A stretch of 64,000 nucleotides of DNA from an uncultured Clostridium sp. (GTDB lineage Bacteria; Bacillota; Clostridia; Lachnospirales; Lachnospiraceae), in the NCBI GenBank assembly GCA_900549235.1, contig URNT01000004.1, forward strand, positions 62,001-126,000, given 5' to 3'. The notes under the pieces are model-generated. The model was not told the origin of the DNA. It saw nothing but the letters and a program-made list of their open reading frames with translations, and searched no databases. Positions 33,892-41,605 of the stretch are shown piece after piece (within the stretch, counting starts at the first letter, position 1; the number at the start of each line of letters is the position of its first letter). The translations under genes and the position numbers were made by a program.

Positions 33892-35202
33892 TTGAACATG
33901 ACTCGTTCTGAGAAAATTTTAGATGTGATCCGCCGGTATACCAGCCAGTTAAACCCAGACACCCCGGAAAAAGGGCTGGAAATGCTGAGAATAGATTCTC
34001 TGTCAAATATCACCGGCATTTCCCCCAACAATATAAGCATGGAAGCAAACCGCCTGTTCCGCCAGGGAAAGCTGGCAAAGATCTGCGGACGCCCTGTTTT
34101 TTACCTGTGCCCCCAGGAACTGGAGGCCCTTCTTGGCACTGCTCTTCCCACCTGTGAATTTTCCTGCAGACAGGCATTTCTGCAGCTGTTTTCCCTGTCT
34201 GATAGCTCCTGTGATCCAAAGCAGAGCCCGATTTCCACAGCTCCTGATGGTTTTAATCCTCTGGCTCCATCCCTTATCGAAACGCTTATTGGCCATAACC
34301 GAAGCCTTGCTGAACAGGTCAACCAGGGAAAAGCTGCTGTTCTATATCCTCCAAATGGCCTTCATATGCTCATTACCGGCCCTACCGGTGTAGGAAAAAG
34401 CCATTTTGCCAGAGCTATCTATGACTATGCTTTAAAAAGCGGTAAACTGGCTCCAGACGCCGCTTTTGTCACACTCAACTGCGCCAGCTATGCAGAAAAT
34501 CCCCAGCTTCTTCTCTCCCAGCTTTTCGGCTATGTCAAAGGTTCATTTACAGGAGCTGTAAAAGATCATCCCGGCATGGCAGAGTACGCAGACGGAGGAA
34601 TCCTTTTTCTGGACGAAATCCACCGTTTAAACCCGGAGGGTCAGGAAAAGATGTTTCATTTAATGGATCACGGTACCTTCAGCCGCCTTGGAGAAACCGG
34701 AAAGATGCGCCATGTGAATGTGCTCATCATAGGCGCCACCACCAGCCAGCCGGAAGAAATTATGCTTGATACATTCCAGCGCCGTATTCCTGTCCAGATT
34801 TCCCTTCCTCCATTAAAAGAACGTTCCCTGGAGGAACGCTTAGAACTTGTGTTATTCTTTTTGTGGCAGGAATCAAAAAGCCTGAAAAAGCGGATCCGCA
34901 TCGATTTTATGATTCTGTGTGCCCTGTGCTACTACGAATGCAGGTCGAATATCGGCCAGCTTTCTTCTGATATAAAACTAACCTGCGCCCATGCTTACTT
35001 TGACTTTATTACAGGCAGAAGCCGGTCTCTTGAAATCTTGAGCCAGCATCTGAATAAGCGAATCCTTAACGGACTTTTTATTTCCGGAAACAACGATAAC
35101 TCCTTAATGAATGATATTTTAGTATCACCAGATGGTCTTACCATCGACGGAAGCCGCAGCTACCAGGAACTCCTTCTTATGGCCATAAATCCTGCTTACT
35201 GA
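33892..35202 (+). CDS. Sigma-54-dependent AAA+ activator, LevR-like but without PRD/EII domains (activator A)
   Basis: A 436-residue regulator. The N-terminal DNA-binding region (about 1-75) contains ITGISPNNISMEANRLFRQGKLAKICGRPVFY. The AAA+ domain has Walker A GPTGVGKS (163-170), the sigma-54 contact loop as GSFTGA (217-222, consensus GAFTGA) and Walker B ILFLDEIH (237-244). LevR/ManR regulators continue with PRD and PTS EIIA/EIIB domains; this protein ends soon after the AAA+ lid. The TTG at 33892 is preferred because AAGGAGA is 6-7 bases upstream; the ATG at 33898 is too far. It diverges from the PrpD-like operon and converges with activator B, overlapping it by 26 bp. Confidence 0.87.
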   Translation: MNMTRSEKILDVIRRYTSQLNPDTPEKGLEMLRIDSLSNITGISPNNISMEANRLFRQGKLAKICGRPVFYLCPQELEALLGTALPTCEFSCRQAFLQLFSLSDSSCDPKQSPISTAPDGFNPLAPSLIETLIGHNRSLAEQVNQGKAAVLYPPNGLHMLITGPTGVGKSHFARAIYDYALKSGKLAPDAAFVTLNCASYAENPQLLLSQLFGYVKGSFTGAVKDHPGMAEYADGGILFLDEIHRLNPEGQEKMFHLMDHGTFSRLGETGKMRHVNVLIIGATTSQPEEIMLDTFQRRIPVQISLPPLKERSLEERLELVLFFLWQESKSLKKRIRIDFMILCALCYYECRSNIGQLSSDIKLTCAHAYFDFITGRSRSLEILSQHLNKRILNGLFISGNNDNSLMNDILVSPDGLTIDGSRSYQELLLMAINPAY

Positions 35203-36478
35203 TATAGCGTTCCACAGCAGCAAATGCAGGTTCATTTCCGTCTATTACCATCTCCTCATCGCGGATCATGGAACTTAACATAGCATTCTTCTCATTGGGG
35301 GCAATATAAAGTCCCCGGCTGATCCGCTCTGTCATATGGGACAGTTTAAGACCCAGCACCGGACTTTCCTCTGACAGAAAATCAAAATATGCGTTGGCAC
35401 AGGTCAGCTTAATATCAGAGGAAAGCTGTCCTATATTTCCTTCACATTCATAATAACAGAACGCACTGAGTACAGATGGGTTCAGCTTAATTCTCATATG
35501 TATATTCCGGGATTCCACCCATAAAAAGTAAAATACCAGTTCCAGACGCTCTTTAATTGTACGCTCCTTCAATGGCGGCAATGTAATATGCACCGGAATA
35601 CGTCTTAAAAATGTATTTAACATGGACCCTGACGGCTTCTCTGTGGTTGCACCGATAATCAGTACATTTGCGTGGCGCTGGCTTCTGGTCTCTCCTAATC
35701 TGGCATAAATTCCCTGGTCCATGAGAAGAAACATTTTTTCCTGCCCTTCTGGATTTAGACGGTGAATCTCATCCAGAAAAAGAATGCTGCCATCTGCATG
35801 GTCAATCAGTCCTTTTCTCTCCTTATCTGCCCCTGTAAATGCACCTCTCACATACCCGAACAGCAGAGACAGAAGAAGCTGGGGATTATCTGAATAATTG
35901 GCGCAGTTTAATGTAACCAGCGATTTTTCCGCCGGAATCTTCCCGCTTTTTATGGCATAATCAAACATACTTCTGGCAAACAGGCTTTTTCCCGTTCCCG
36001 TAGGACCGTTGATCAGTGTATGAAGCCCGTAGGGCGGATACAGCATAGCCGCCTTAGCCTGGCGTACCTGTGGACGCAGGCTGCTGTCCATACCGATCAT
36101 CTGATCGAAAGAAGATGCCGCTGCCGCCTTGAGACCACTTTGAAGATACCTCATTCCTTTTTCCTTTCCAGGAATACAAAAATGCAGGAAGCTTTCTATT
36201 GTAGGAAACTGAGTGGTAGAAATGGTCCGTTTTAGTTTTTCTTCCATATGAGGAAGAGATAGATAAAACACAGGCCTGCTCCCTACGCGGATCAGCTTTC
36301 CCTTTGAAAAATGAAGTTTCAATTCTGTACTTATATTATTAGCAGCGATTCCTGATTCCACTTCCAGATTCTGAATCTGTACCCGTTCTAATCCCTTCTC
36401 CAGCTGGTTCAGATCCAGCTCCCGTGTATGAAATATGATCAATTCAAGTATCCTATCTGAACGTTTCTTTTTTTCCAT
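35177..36478 (-). CDS. Sigma-54-dependent AAA+ activator, LevR-like but without PRD/EII domains (activator B)
   Basis: A 433-residue paralogue of activator A with the same layout: N-terminal DNA-binding region with AANNISTELKLHFSKGKLIRVGSRPVFY, Walker A GPTGTGKS (158-165), a canonical GAFTGA loop (212-217), Walker B ILFLDEIH (232-239), and an end shortly after the lid domain. No PRD or phosphotransferase domain follows. The two genes meet tail to tail. It is divergent from the large operon that starts at 36698 behind a consensus sigma-54 promoter and is presumably its activator. The ribosome-binding site is not obvious (GGGGG about 10 bases upstream, AGGAG directly before the ATG). Confidence 0.87.
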   Translation of the reverse strand: MEKKKRSDRILELIIFHTRELDLNQLEKGLERVQIQNLEVESGIAANNISTELKLHFSKGKLIRVGSRPVFYLSLPHMEEKLKRTISTTQFPTIESFLHFCIPGKEKGMRYLQSGLKAAAASSFDQMIGMDSSLRPQVRQAKAAMLYPPYGLHTLINGPTGTGKSLFARSMFDYAIKSGKIPAEKSLVTLNCANYSDNPQLLLSLLFGYVRGAFTGADKERKGLIDHADGSILFLDEIHRLNPEGQEKMFLLMDQGIYARLGETRSQRHANVLIIGATTEKPSGSMLNTFLRRIPVHITLPPLKERTIKERLELVFYFLWVESRNIHMRIKLNPSVLSAFCYYECEGNIGQLSSDIKLTCANAYFDFLSEESPVLGLKLSHMTERISRGLYIAPNEKNAMLSSMIRDEEMVIDGNEPAFAAVERYISKQDLWP

Positions 36479-36498
36479 CTCCTGGAGCCCCCATTTTT

Positions 36499-36544
36499 AA
36501 GAGTTATTGTTTGAGAGTTTTATTTTTTTCTGAGAGTAATTGTA
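36499..36544. promoter_or_regulatory. GAG(A)GTWATTGT-type repeats, possible enhancer site
   Basis: Three related segments, AAGAGTTATTGT, TTGAGAGTTTTA and CTGAGAGTAATTGT, follow one another at 36499-36544. They are about 110-150 bp upstream of the -24 element at 36651, the usual distance of upstream activator sites of sigma-54 promoters. The repeats are imperfect, and no equivalent is visible at the other promoter. Confidence 0.35.
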
Positions 36545-36650
36545 GCACAGCTAAGAAGCAACGTCAATTTACACAAATTTTATTTTTCAGTCCATTAAAA
36601 TATCTGGGTTTTTTGTACAATTTTTACATTGATTTAGAATGTTAATTTTT

Positions 36651-36681
36651 TGGCACGCTATTTGCTTTATATTAAAGCAAA
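36651..36681 (+). promoter_or_regulatory. Consensus sigma-54 (-24/-12) promoter of the molybdoenzyme operon
   Basis: TGGCACGCTATTTGCT (36651-36666) matches the sigma-54 consensus exactly at every conserved position. Overlapping its -12 half begins a perfect inverted repeat, TTTGCTTT-ATATT-AAAGCAAA (36661-36681), which would put a hairpin at the very start of the transcript. The first gene starts at 36698. Confidence 0.92.
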
Positions 36682-36697
36682 GGCAGGTGAATTAATT

Positions 36698-37420
36698 ATG
36701 TATGAAACTGCAAAAGCAGTCATAGGTATGATCGTAATGGGCGCCAGCGCCACTGTTGAATCGGAATTCCACAAAAACGTCCCCGACCATATACAGATCG
36801 CAACAACCAGAGTCCCCATCGGAGAGGTTTCCTATGACGGATTAAAGACAATGACCAATGCCCTTCCTGATGCAGCCAGGCTTCTGATGGAAACCTGCCC
36901 CGATATGATCATTGTTACAAATATGACGGGAAGCTGCATACGCGGAGCAGAAATTGTCAATCTCCTCCAGCAGACTACAGGCATTCCTGTACTGGCGCCT
37001 CCATTTGAATTCGTAAGACTTCTGCGCTCCATAGGGGCAGAAAAAATTGCTATTGCATCCAGCTTTGACAGGGAACTGAATCTGGCAGAAAGCATGTTTT
37101 TTGAAAACCACGGTTTCCAGGTATCCCGGATCCTGCCGGCTCAGACATATTTCGGAAAAGATCCATTTTCACTGGGGCAGATCAATTATCCGGAGCTTAA
37201 AGCCGCTATGGAACATCAGGACTATTCTGATATTGATGCAGTTATCTTCGACCATCCGGTGATGAATCTGCATACAGGAATTGAAAAACATCTGGAGCAG
37301 ATTATTCCGATTCCATTTTTTTCCATTAACCAAGTGCTTCTTTATTCAGCACTCCAACGGGTCCACGAACCGGCCGACCATTTATTTATATCAAAATTTC
37401 TTAAAGGAGGAACTGCCTGA
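36698..37420 (+). CDS. Asp/Glu racemase-superfamily protein, paralogue with FDHP motif
   Basis: A 240-residue paralogue of the protein at 30468-31151, sharing IGMIVMGASATVESEFHKNVPD at the start, TTRVPI, and VIFDHPVMNLHTG in the second half. The two canonical catalytic cysteines are again absent; the only nearby one (TGSC) is offset from the family position by three residues. The start at 36698 follows AGGCAGGTGA; the longer in-frame reading would begin upstream of or inside the sigma-54 promoter. It is the first gene of the large rightward operon and overlaps the next start codon by 1 bp. Confidence 0.76.
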   Translation: MYETAKAVIGMIVMGASATVESEFHKNVPDHIQIATTRVPIGEVSYDGLKTMTNALPDAARLLMETCPDMIIVTNMTGSCIRGAEIVNLLQQTTGIPVLAPPFEFVRLLRSIGAEKIAIASSFDRELNLAESMFFENHGFQVSRILPAQTYFGKDPFSLGQINYPELKAAMEHQDYSDIDAVIFDHPVMNLHTGIEKHLEQIIPIPFFSINQVLLYSALQRVHEPADHLFISKFLKGGTA

Positions 37421-38946
37421 TGCCTCATATAACTGTAAAAATGTTCCCCGGCAGAACAGCCGGACAAAAAGAGCAGCTGGCATCCGCTCTGCGAAAATGC
37501 ACAGCAGACGTACTTGGCTGTGAAACCGGCCACATTTCCGTCGCCTTGACTGATGTAGAACCTAAGGACTGGCATCTTGTCTATGACAGCGAAATAAAAG
37601 ACAACCCGAACCTGTTTCTGGCGCCATCCTACCATCCCGGAGACGAATTAAAAACCGTAAGGAAATACGCCATAACCGGCTTTGGCTGCGCCGGTTATAA
37701 CTGTGCGAAAGCCCTGCGCGAGACTGACCCGGACTGCCAGATCCATGTATACGAACGCACCATGGACCCGCCTTCTAATCCAATGCTGACTACCTACTAC
37801 GCATCTGGAAAATTAGAACACAGCGGCGCTTACCCCTTTGGCAATCTGAAAACCATCCAGAAGGAACTGGATCTCATTCTTCATATAAATGAAACCGTTG
37901 TAAAGGTGCTTCCTGAATCCAGATCTCTTCTGTTAAAGAATGAATCAGAAGAATACACCACCGGACCTTTTGACAAGATCCTAATCTCCACTGGAGCCAG
38001 AGCCATCCTTCCCGGCTTATCCGGCCTTCCTGATAAGCGCGTCTTTCTTATGAGAACAATGGAGGACGCAGAAAGCTTAAAGCAGTATCTGTCAAAAAAT
38101 CCAGTGAAAAAAGCTGTTGTCGTGGGCGCTTCCATGGTAGGAATCAAGGTGGCCGAGCTTCTCTGGAAACAGAACATTCACACTACGATTGCCGACTTTG
38201 CCTCATGGCTCTTCCCTCTTGCCGCCTTTGAACCGGTTGCAAGGAAAATTGAACGGCGGGTAGCTGAAAAAGGAATTGATTTCAAATGGAATGCTGGTAT
38301 TGAGGCCGTCACTGAAAAAGGTGCCCGTTTCAGCGACCAGAAGGAACTGGAAGCGGATCTGATCTGTATGTGTATCGGAACAAGAGCAAACGTGGAGCTT
38401 GCTGCTAATACCGAAGCAGTCGAAGGCAGTTCCATTAAAATCGGCCGGGGTATTATTGTAAATGAACAGATGGAAACAAGCGTACCCGGCATCTATGCTG
38501 CAGGAGACTGCTGCGAAGGCAGGGATCTTCAGACCGGCAATACTATGATTATCGGCCTCTGGGCTAATGCCGGATACCAGGGCGAGAACGCCGGTTTTAA
38601 TATGGCTGGAAGACCATCCTCCTATTACGGAAATATTGTACATAATATTACGCACTTTATGGATATGGACTTTATCGGCCTGGGGAACAACAAGCTGGAA
38701 GGCGAGACTATTACTTTTGGTTCTCTGGATTCCCCGCTTTATATACAGGCTGTTAAAGGCAGACACGGACTTTCCTGTATCAACATTCTTGGGAACTGCC
38801 ACATCAGCGGTATTTTAAAGAGTTTTCTTCTAAAACAGCTCTCCTCCCGTGAGGAAGCTCATTTTTCGCAGATGCAGAGAACCCTTTTATTATTAAATGG
38901 ATTAACCGATGAGTTTATCGACTTACTAGAAGGAGGAATCGTATGA
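37420..38946 (+). CDS. Tautomerase-NADH oxidase/CoA-disulfide-reductase-like flavoprotein fusion
   Basis: A 508-residue two-part protein. Residues 1-75 look like a 4-oxalocrotonate-tautomerase/MIF-type domain: after Met removal the N-terminal residue is the essential proline (MPHITVKMFPGRT). Residues 80-508 are an NAD(P)/FAD oxidoreductase with GFGCAG at 87-92, AVVVGASMVG at 232-241 and SVPGIYAAGDCCEG near 354-367; an active-site cysteine typical of CoA-disulfide reductases is not evident. AAAGGAGG precedes the ATG, and the gene overlaps its neighbours by 1 and 4 bp, so the order is fixed in one mRNA. It probably passes electrons between NAD(P)H and the molybdoenzyme or an organic substrate. 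Confidence 0.83.
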   Translation: MPHITVKMFPGRTAGQKEQLASALRKCTADVLGCETGHISVALTDVEPKDWHLVYDSEIKDNPNLFLAPSYHPGDELKTVRKYAITGFGCAGYNCAKALRETDPDCQIHVYERTMDPPSNPMLTTYYASGKLEHSGAYPFGNLKTIQKELDLILHINETVVKVLPESRSLLLKNESEEYTTGPFDKILISTGARAILPGLSGLPDKRVFLMRTMEDAESLKQYLSKNPVKKAVVVGASMVGIKVAELLWKQNIHTTIADFASWLFPLAAFEPVARKIERRVAEKGIDFKWNAGIEAVTEKGARFSDQKELEADLICMCIGTRANVELAANTEAVEGSSIKIGRGIIVNEQMETSVPGIYAAGDCCEGRDLQTGNTMIIGLWANAGYQGENAGFNMAGRPSSYYGNIVHNITHFMDMDFIGLGNNKLEGETITFGSLDSPLYIQAVKGRHGLSCINILGNCHISGILKSFLLKQLSSREEAHFSQMQRTLLLLNGLTDEFIDLLEGGIV

Positions 38947-41072
38947 CTGAACAGGAAAAACTTTTAAAAGCCAAGATTCCCTGTGAAGAAACGGGGATCG
39001 AGATCAAACACAGCATATGCGACATCTGTACTCCAGGAGCCCAGTGCGGTCTGGATGTATATGTAAAAGACGGCGTGATTCTGAAAGTGGAAGGAACAGA
39101 CGGCTTCCCTGGAAGCAACGGAAAGCTCTGTACCAAAGGAGCTTCCAACCGCCAGCATGTATACCGCAAAAACAGAATCAAGCATCCTATGAAGCGGATG
39201 GAGGATGGTTCTTATGAAAACATCACCTGGGATCAGGCCTACAAAGAGATCAGTGAAAAGCTGAATCAGATCAAAAAGGAAAGCGGCCCTGAATCCGTTG
39301 CCTGGTTTACCGGCTATTCCAAGTGGTTCCGTCCCTGGCTTCACCGTATCACCCATTCCTTCGGAAGCCTGAATTATGGAACTGAAAGCTCTACCTGTTT
39401 TCAGTCTACCGCCATGGCATGGAAAACCATTACAGGCCGTGAATACAAGACGGATCTTAAAAATGCCGGTGTATTTATGGGATGGGGATGCAATACCATG
39501 ATTAATTCCTACATTCCCGCAAGAGGCCTGCGGGCCTTTAAAGAGCGGGGAGGAAAGGTTATTATTATAGATCCTCGCATCACTCATACAGCTCAGAAGC
39601 TGGCTGACCTTCATCTCCAGCTTCGTCCTGGCACAGACGGCGCTCTTGCCCTTGGTATGGCAAATCTGATGATCCAGCGCGGACTGATTAATCAGGATTT
39701 TATCGACCGCTATGTACACGGCTTTGAAGAATATAAAGCTTATGTACAGCAATTTACATTAGAAGAAACCGAGCGTATCACCGGTGTACCTGCCGAACTG
39801 ATCGAACAGGCAGTGATAATGTATACCAGCAATCTGCCAGGTACCGGTTATCTTCCATCTGCCACGATCACACATCATTTAAACGGCTATAACAATATGA
39901 GAGCAATTATTTCTCTCTTTGTTCTGACAGGTGATATTGACAAAGACGGCGGCCTGCTGCCATCTCATTCTTCTTATATTTATACAGACTGCGGCTTTGA
40001 TACCATGGAGGACCATTTTGTATATGATAAAAAGCCTTCTGGCTGCAGGGAAAAAATCGGTCAGAAGCGATTCCCTGTATGGAGCGAACTGGTACATGAA
40101 TTTCAGGCAAATGATCTGGTACGCCAGATCCATGAACAGGATCCATACCCGATCCGCGCTCTTATGGCCTTCGGTATGAACTACAAAATGTTCCCCCGAT
40201 CAGAAGCCATGCTGGCCGCTATCGACAAGCTGGATCTGGTAGTGGCTACCGAAATCTGTGAGACAGAAGTCTGCCGCCACGCCCACTATGTCCTTCCTGT
40301 ATGCACCTCTCTGGAACGCAGTGAATTAAAAGGCTATGCGGGAGGATTCCTTACCTGCACGACTCCGGCTGTTCCGCCTCTTTATGAGTCAAAATGTGAC
40401 CCCGAAATCATCTGTGATCTTGCTTCCTGGCTGGATCTGGACGATGATCTTTTAAAGAGCGGCTATGAAAATACCATGCGCTATATGATAAGCAATCTTT
40501 CTGTCACACTGGAGGAACTGAAGGAAGCGCCTCTTCCTGTTAAAGTAAAGGAGCTGCGTCCTTATAAAGCAGGAACTTATCTTGAAAACGGATTTGAGAC
40601 TCCTACCGGAAAGATTGAACTTTTCTCTGAGCGGATCGCATCGATAGCAAAGGAACGGCCAGATCTTTCTCCCCTTCCGGTTTATAAAGACAGCTTTGAT
40701 GAGAGCAGTCCGGAGGAATATCCATTTACACTGATTGCCGGTTCCAGACTTCCAAACGCCATTCACTCACGGCTCCATGAACTTTCATGGCCGCGTCATA
40801 TGAGGCCGGAAGCTGCCGCCGACATTCATCCAGAGGATGCCGCAAAGCTGGGAATCAAAGAAGGCGACTCCATTTCCCTTTCCACCACAGCCGGTTCCAT
40901 CTGTGTTCTGGCCCATCTTACCGCTTCTATCCTTCCGGGAGATGTATATATGTACCACGGCTACAGTGAAGCTAATGTAAACAGTATTATTGGTATAAAC
41001 CATCTGGATCCATATTCCGGTTTTCCGGGCTACCGCCAGATCCGGTGCAGCATCAGAAAGGCAGGTAACTGA
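38943..41072 (+). CDS. Molybdopterin oxidoreductase (DMSO reductase superfamily)
   Basis: A 709-residue catalytic subunit with an N-terminal [4Fe-4S] site (C26, C29, C35, C63; CDICTPGAQC). C152 in TESSTCFQST lies where a Cys ligates molybdenum or tungsten in nitrate-reductase- and acetylene-hydratase-like enzymes. A C-terminal cofactor-binding domain follows (HPEDAAKLGIKEGDSISLSTT). No twin-arginine signal is present, so it is cytoplasmic. The next gene encodes a four-cluster ferredoxin, its likely electron partner. Related cytoplasmic enzymes of gut bacteria include reductive dehydroxylases, but the substrate here is unknown. Confidence 0.9.
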   Translation: MTEQEKLLKAKIPCEETGIEIKHSICDICTPGAQCGLDVYVKDGVILKVEGTDGFPGSNGKLCTKGASNRQHVYRKNRIKHPMKRMEDGSYENITWDQAYKEISEKLNQIKKESGPESVAWFTGYSKWFRPWLHRITHSFGSLNYGTESSTCFQSTAMAWKTITGREYKTDLKNAGVFMGWGCNTMINSYIPARGLRAFKERGGKVIIIDPRITHTAQKLADLHLQLRPGTDGALALGMANLMIQRGLINQDFIDRYVHGFEEYKAYVQQFTLEETERITGVPAELIEQAVIMYTSNLPGTGYLPSATITHHLNGYNNMRAIISLFVLTGDIDKDGGLLPSHSSYIYTDCGFDTMEDHFVYDKKPSGCREKIGQKRFPVWSELVHEFQANDLVRQIHEQDPYPIRALMAFGMNYKMFPRSEAMLAAIDKLDLVVATEICETEVCRHAHYVLPVCTSLERSELKGYAGGFLTCTTPAVPPLYESKCDPEIICDLASWLDLDDDLLKSGYENTMRYMISNLSVTLEELKEAPLPVKVKELRPYKAGTYLENGFETPTGKIELFSERIASIAKERPDLSPLPVYKDSFDESSPEEYPFTLIAGSRLPNAIHSRLHELSWPRHMRPEAAADIHPEDAAKLGIKEGDSISLSTTAGSICVLAHLTASILPGDVYMYHGYSEANVNSIIGINHLDPYSGFPGYRQIRCSIRKAGN

Positions 41073-41073
41073 T

Positions 41074-41589
41074 ATGAAAATGATCATTGATTTAGATATG
41101 GAACGCTGCGTGGGCTGCGGAGCCTGCAGCGTGGCGTGCATGGACCAGAATGATTTTCAGTCCGGCCACGGCACAAAACCCAACCGGGTAGTTACCAGTC
41201 TGGAACAGTATAAAAACGGCACTCTCACCCTTACCGGAATGTCCATGGCCTGTATGCACTGCAGCGACGCTCCCTGTATCAAGGGCTGTCCCTGCGGATG
41301 TATTTCAAAAGATCCGGAAACCGGATTTACTGTATATGACACAACCAGCTGCATCGGCTGTCACAGCTGCGCCATGGCCTGTCCATTTGGAGCGCCTTCA
41401 TTTGGCCCGGACGGAAAAATGGTCAAATGCAATGGCTGTGCAGAACGCGTAAAGCGCGGAATGCTTCCTGCCTGTGTAAAAACCTGTCCCTTTGATGCCT
41501 TAAAACTATATACTGAAGAGGAGTATCAGAAAGCAAATGTTAACCGCTCTACCCATAAAGTGGTACAGAGGATCTTAGAAGGTGCTTAA
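41074..41589 (+). CDS. Four-cluster [4Fe-4S] electron-transfer subunit (DmsB/HycB-like)
   Basis: A 171-residue ferredoxin with 16 cysteines in four groups (CVGCGACSVAC, CMHCSDAPCIKGCP, CIGCHSCAMACP, CNGCAERVKRGMLPACVKTCP), enough for four [4Fe-4S] clusters, as in DmsB-type subunits of molybdoenzymes. It starts 1 bp after the molybdoenzyme stop codon. It should carry electrons between that enzyme and the flavoprotein fusion, with no membrane anchor in the operon. Confidence 0.93.
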   Translation: MKMIIDLDMERCVGCGACSVACMDQNDFQSGHGTKPNRVVTSLEQYKNGTLTLTGMSMACMHCSDAPCIKGCPCGCISKDPETGFTVYDTTSCIGCHSCAMACPFGAPSFGPDGKMVKCNGCAERVKRGMLPACVKTCPFDALKLYTEEEYQKANVNRSTHKVVQRILEGA

Positions 41590-41605
41590 AACCGGAGGAA
41601 ACACT

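Noticed and set aside
34003..34322. Minus-strand open frames inside activator A
   Set aside because: These are shadow frames of a strong coding sequence with no start signals.
36650..36697. N-terminal extension of the racemase-like gene
   Set aside because: The longer frame starts within the sigma-54 promoter itself; the start at 36698 has a Shine-Dalgarno sequence and matches its paralogue.
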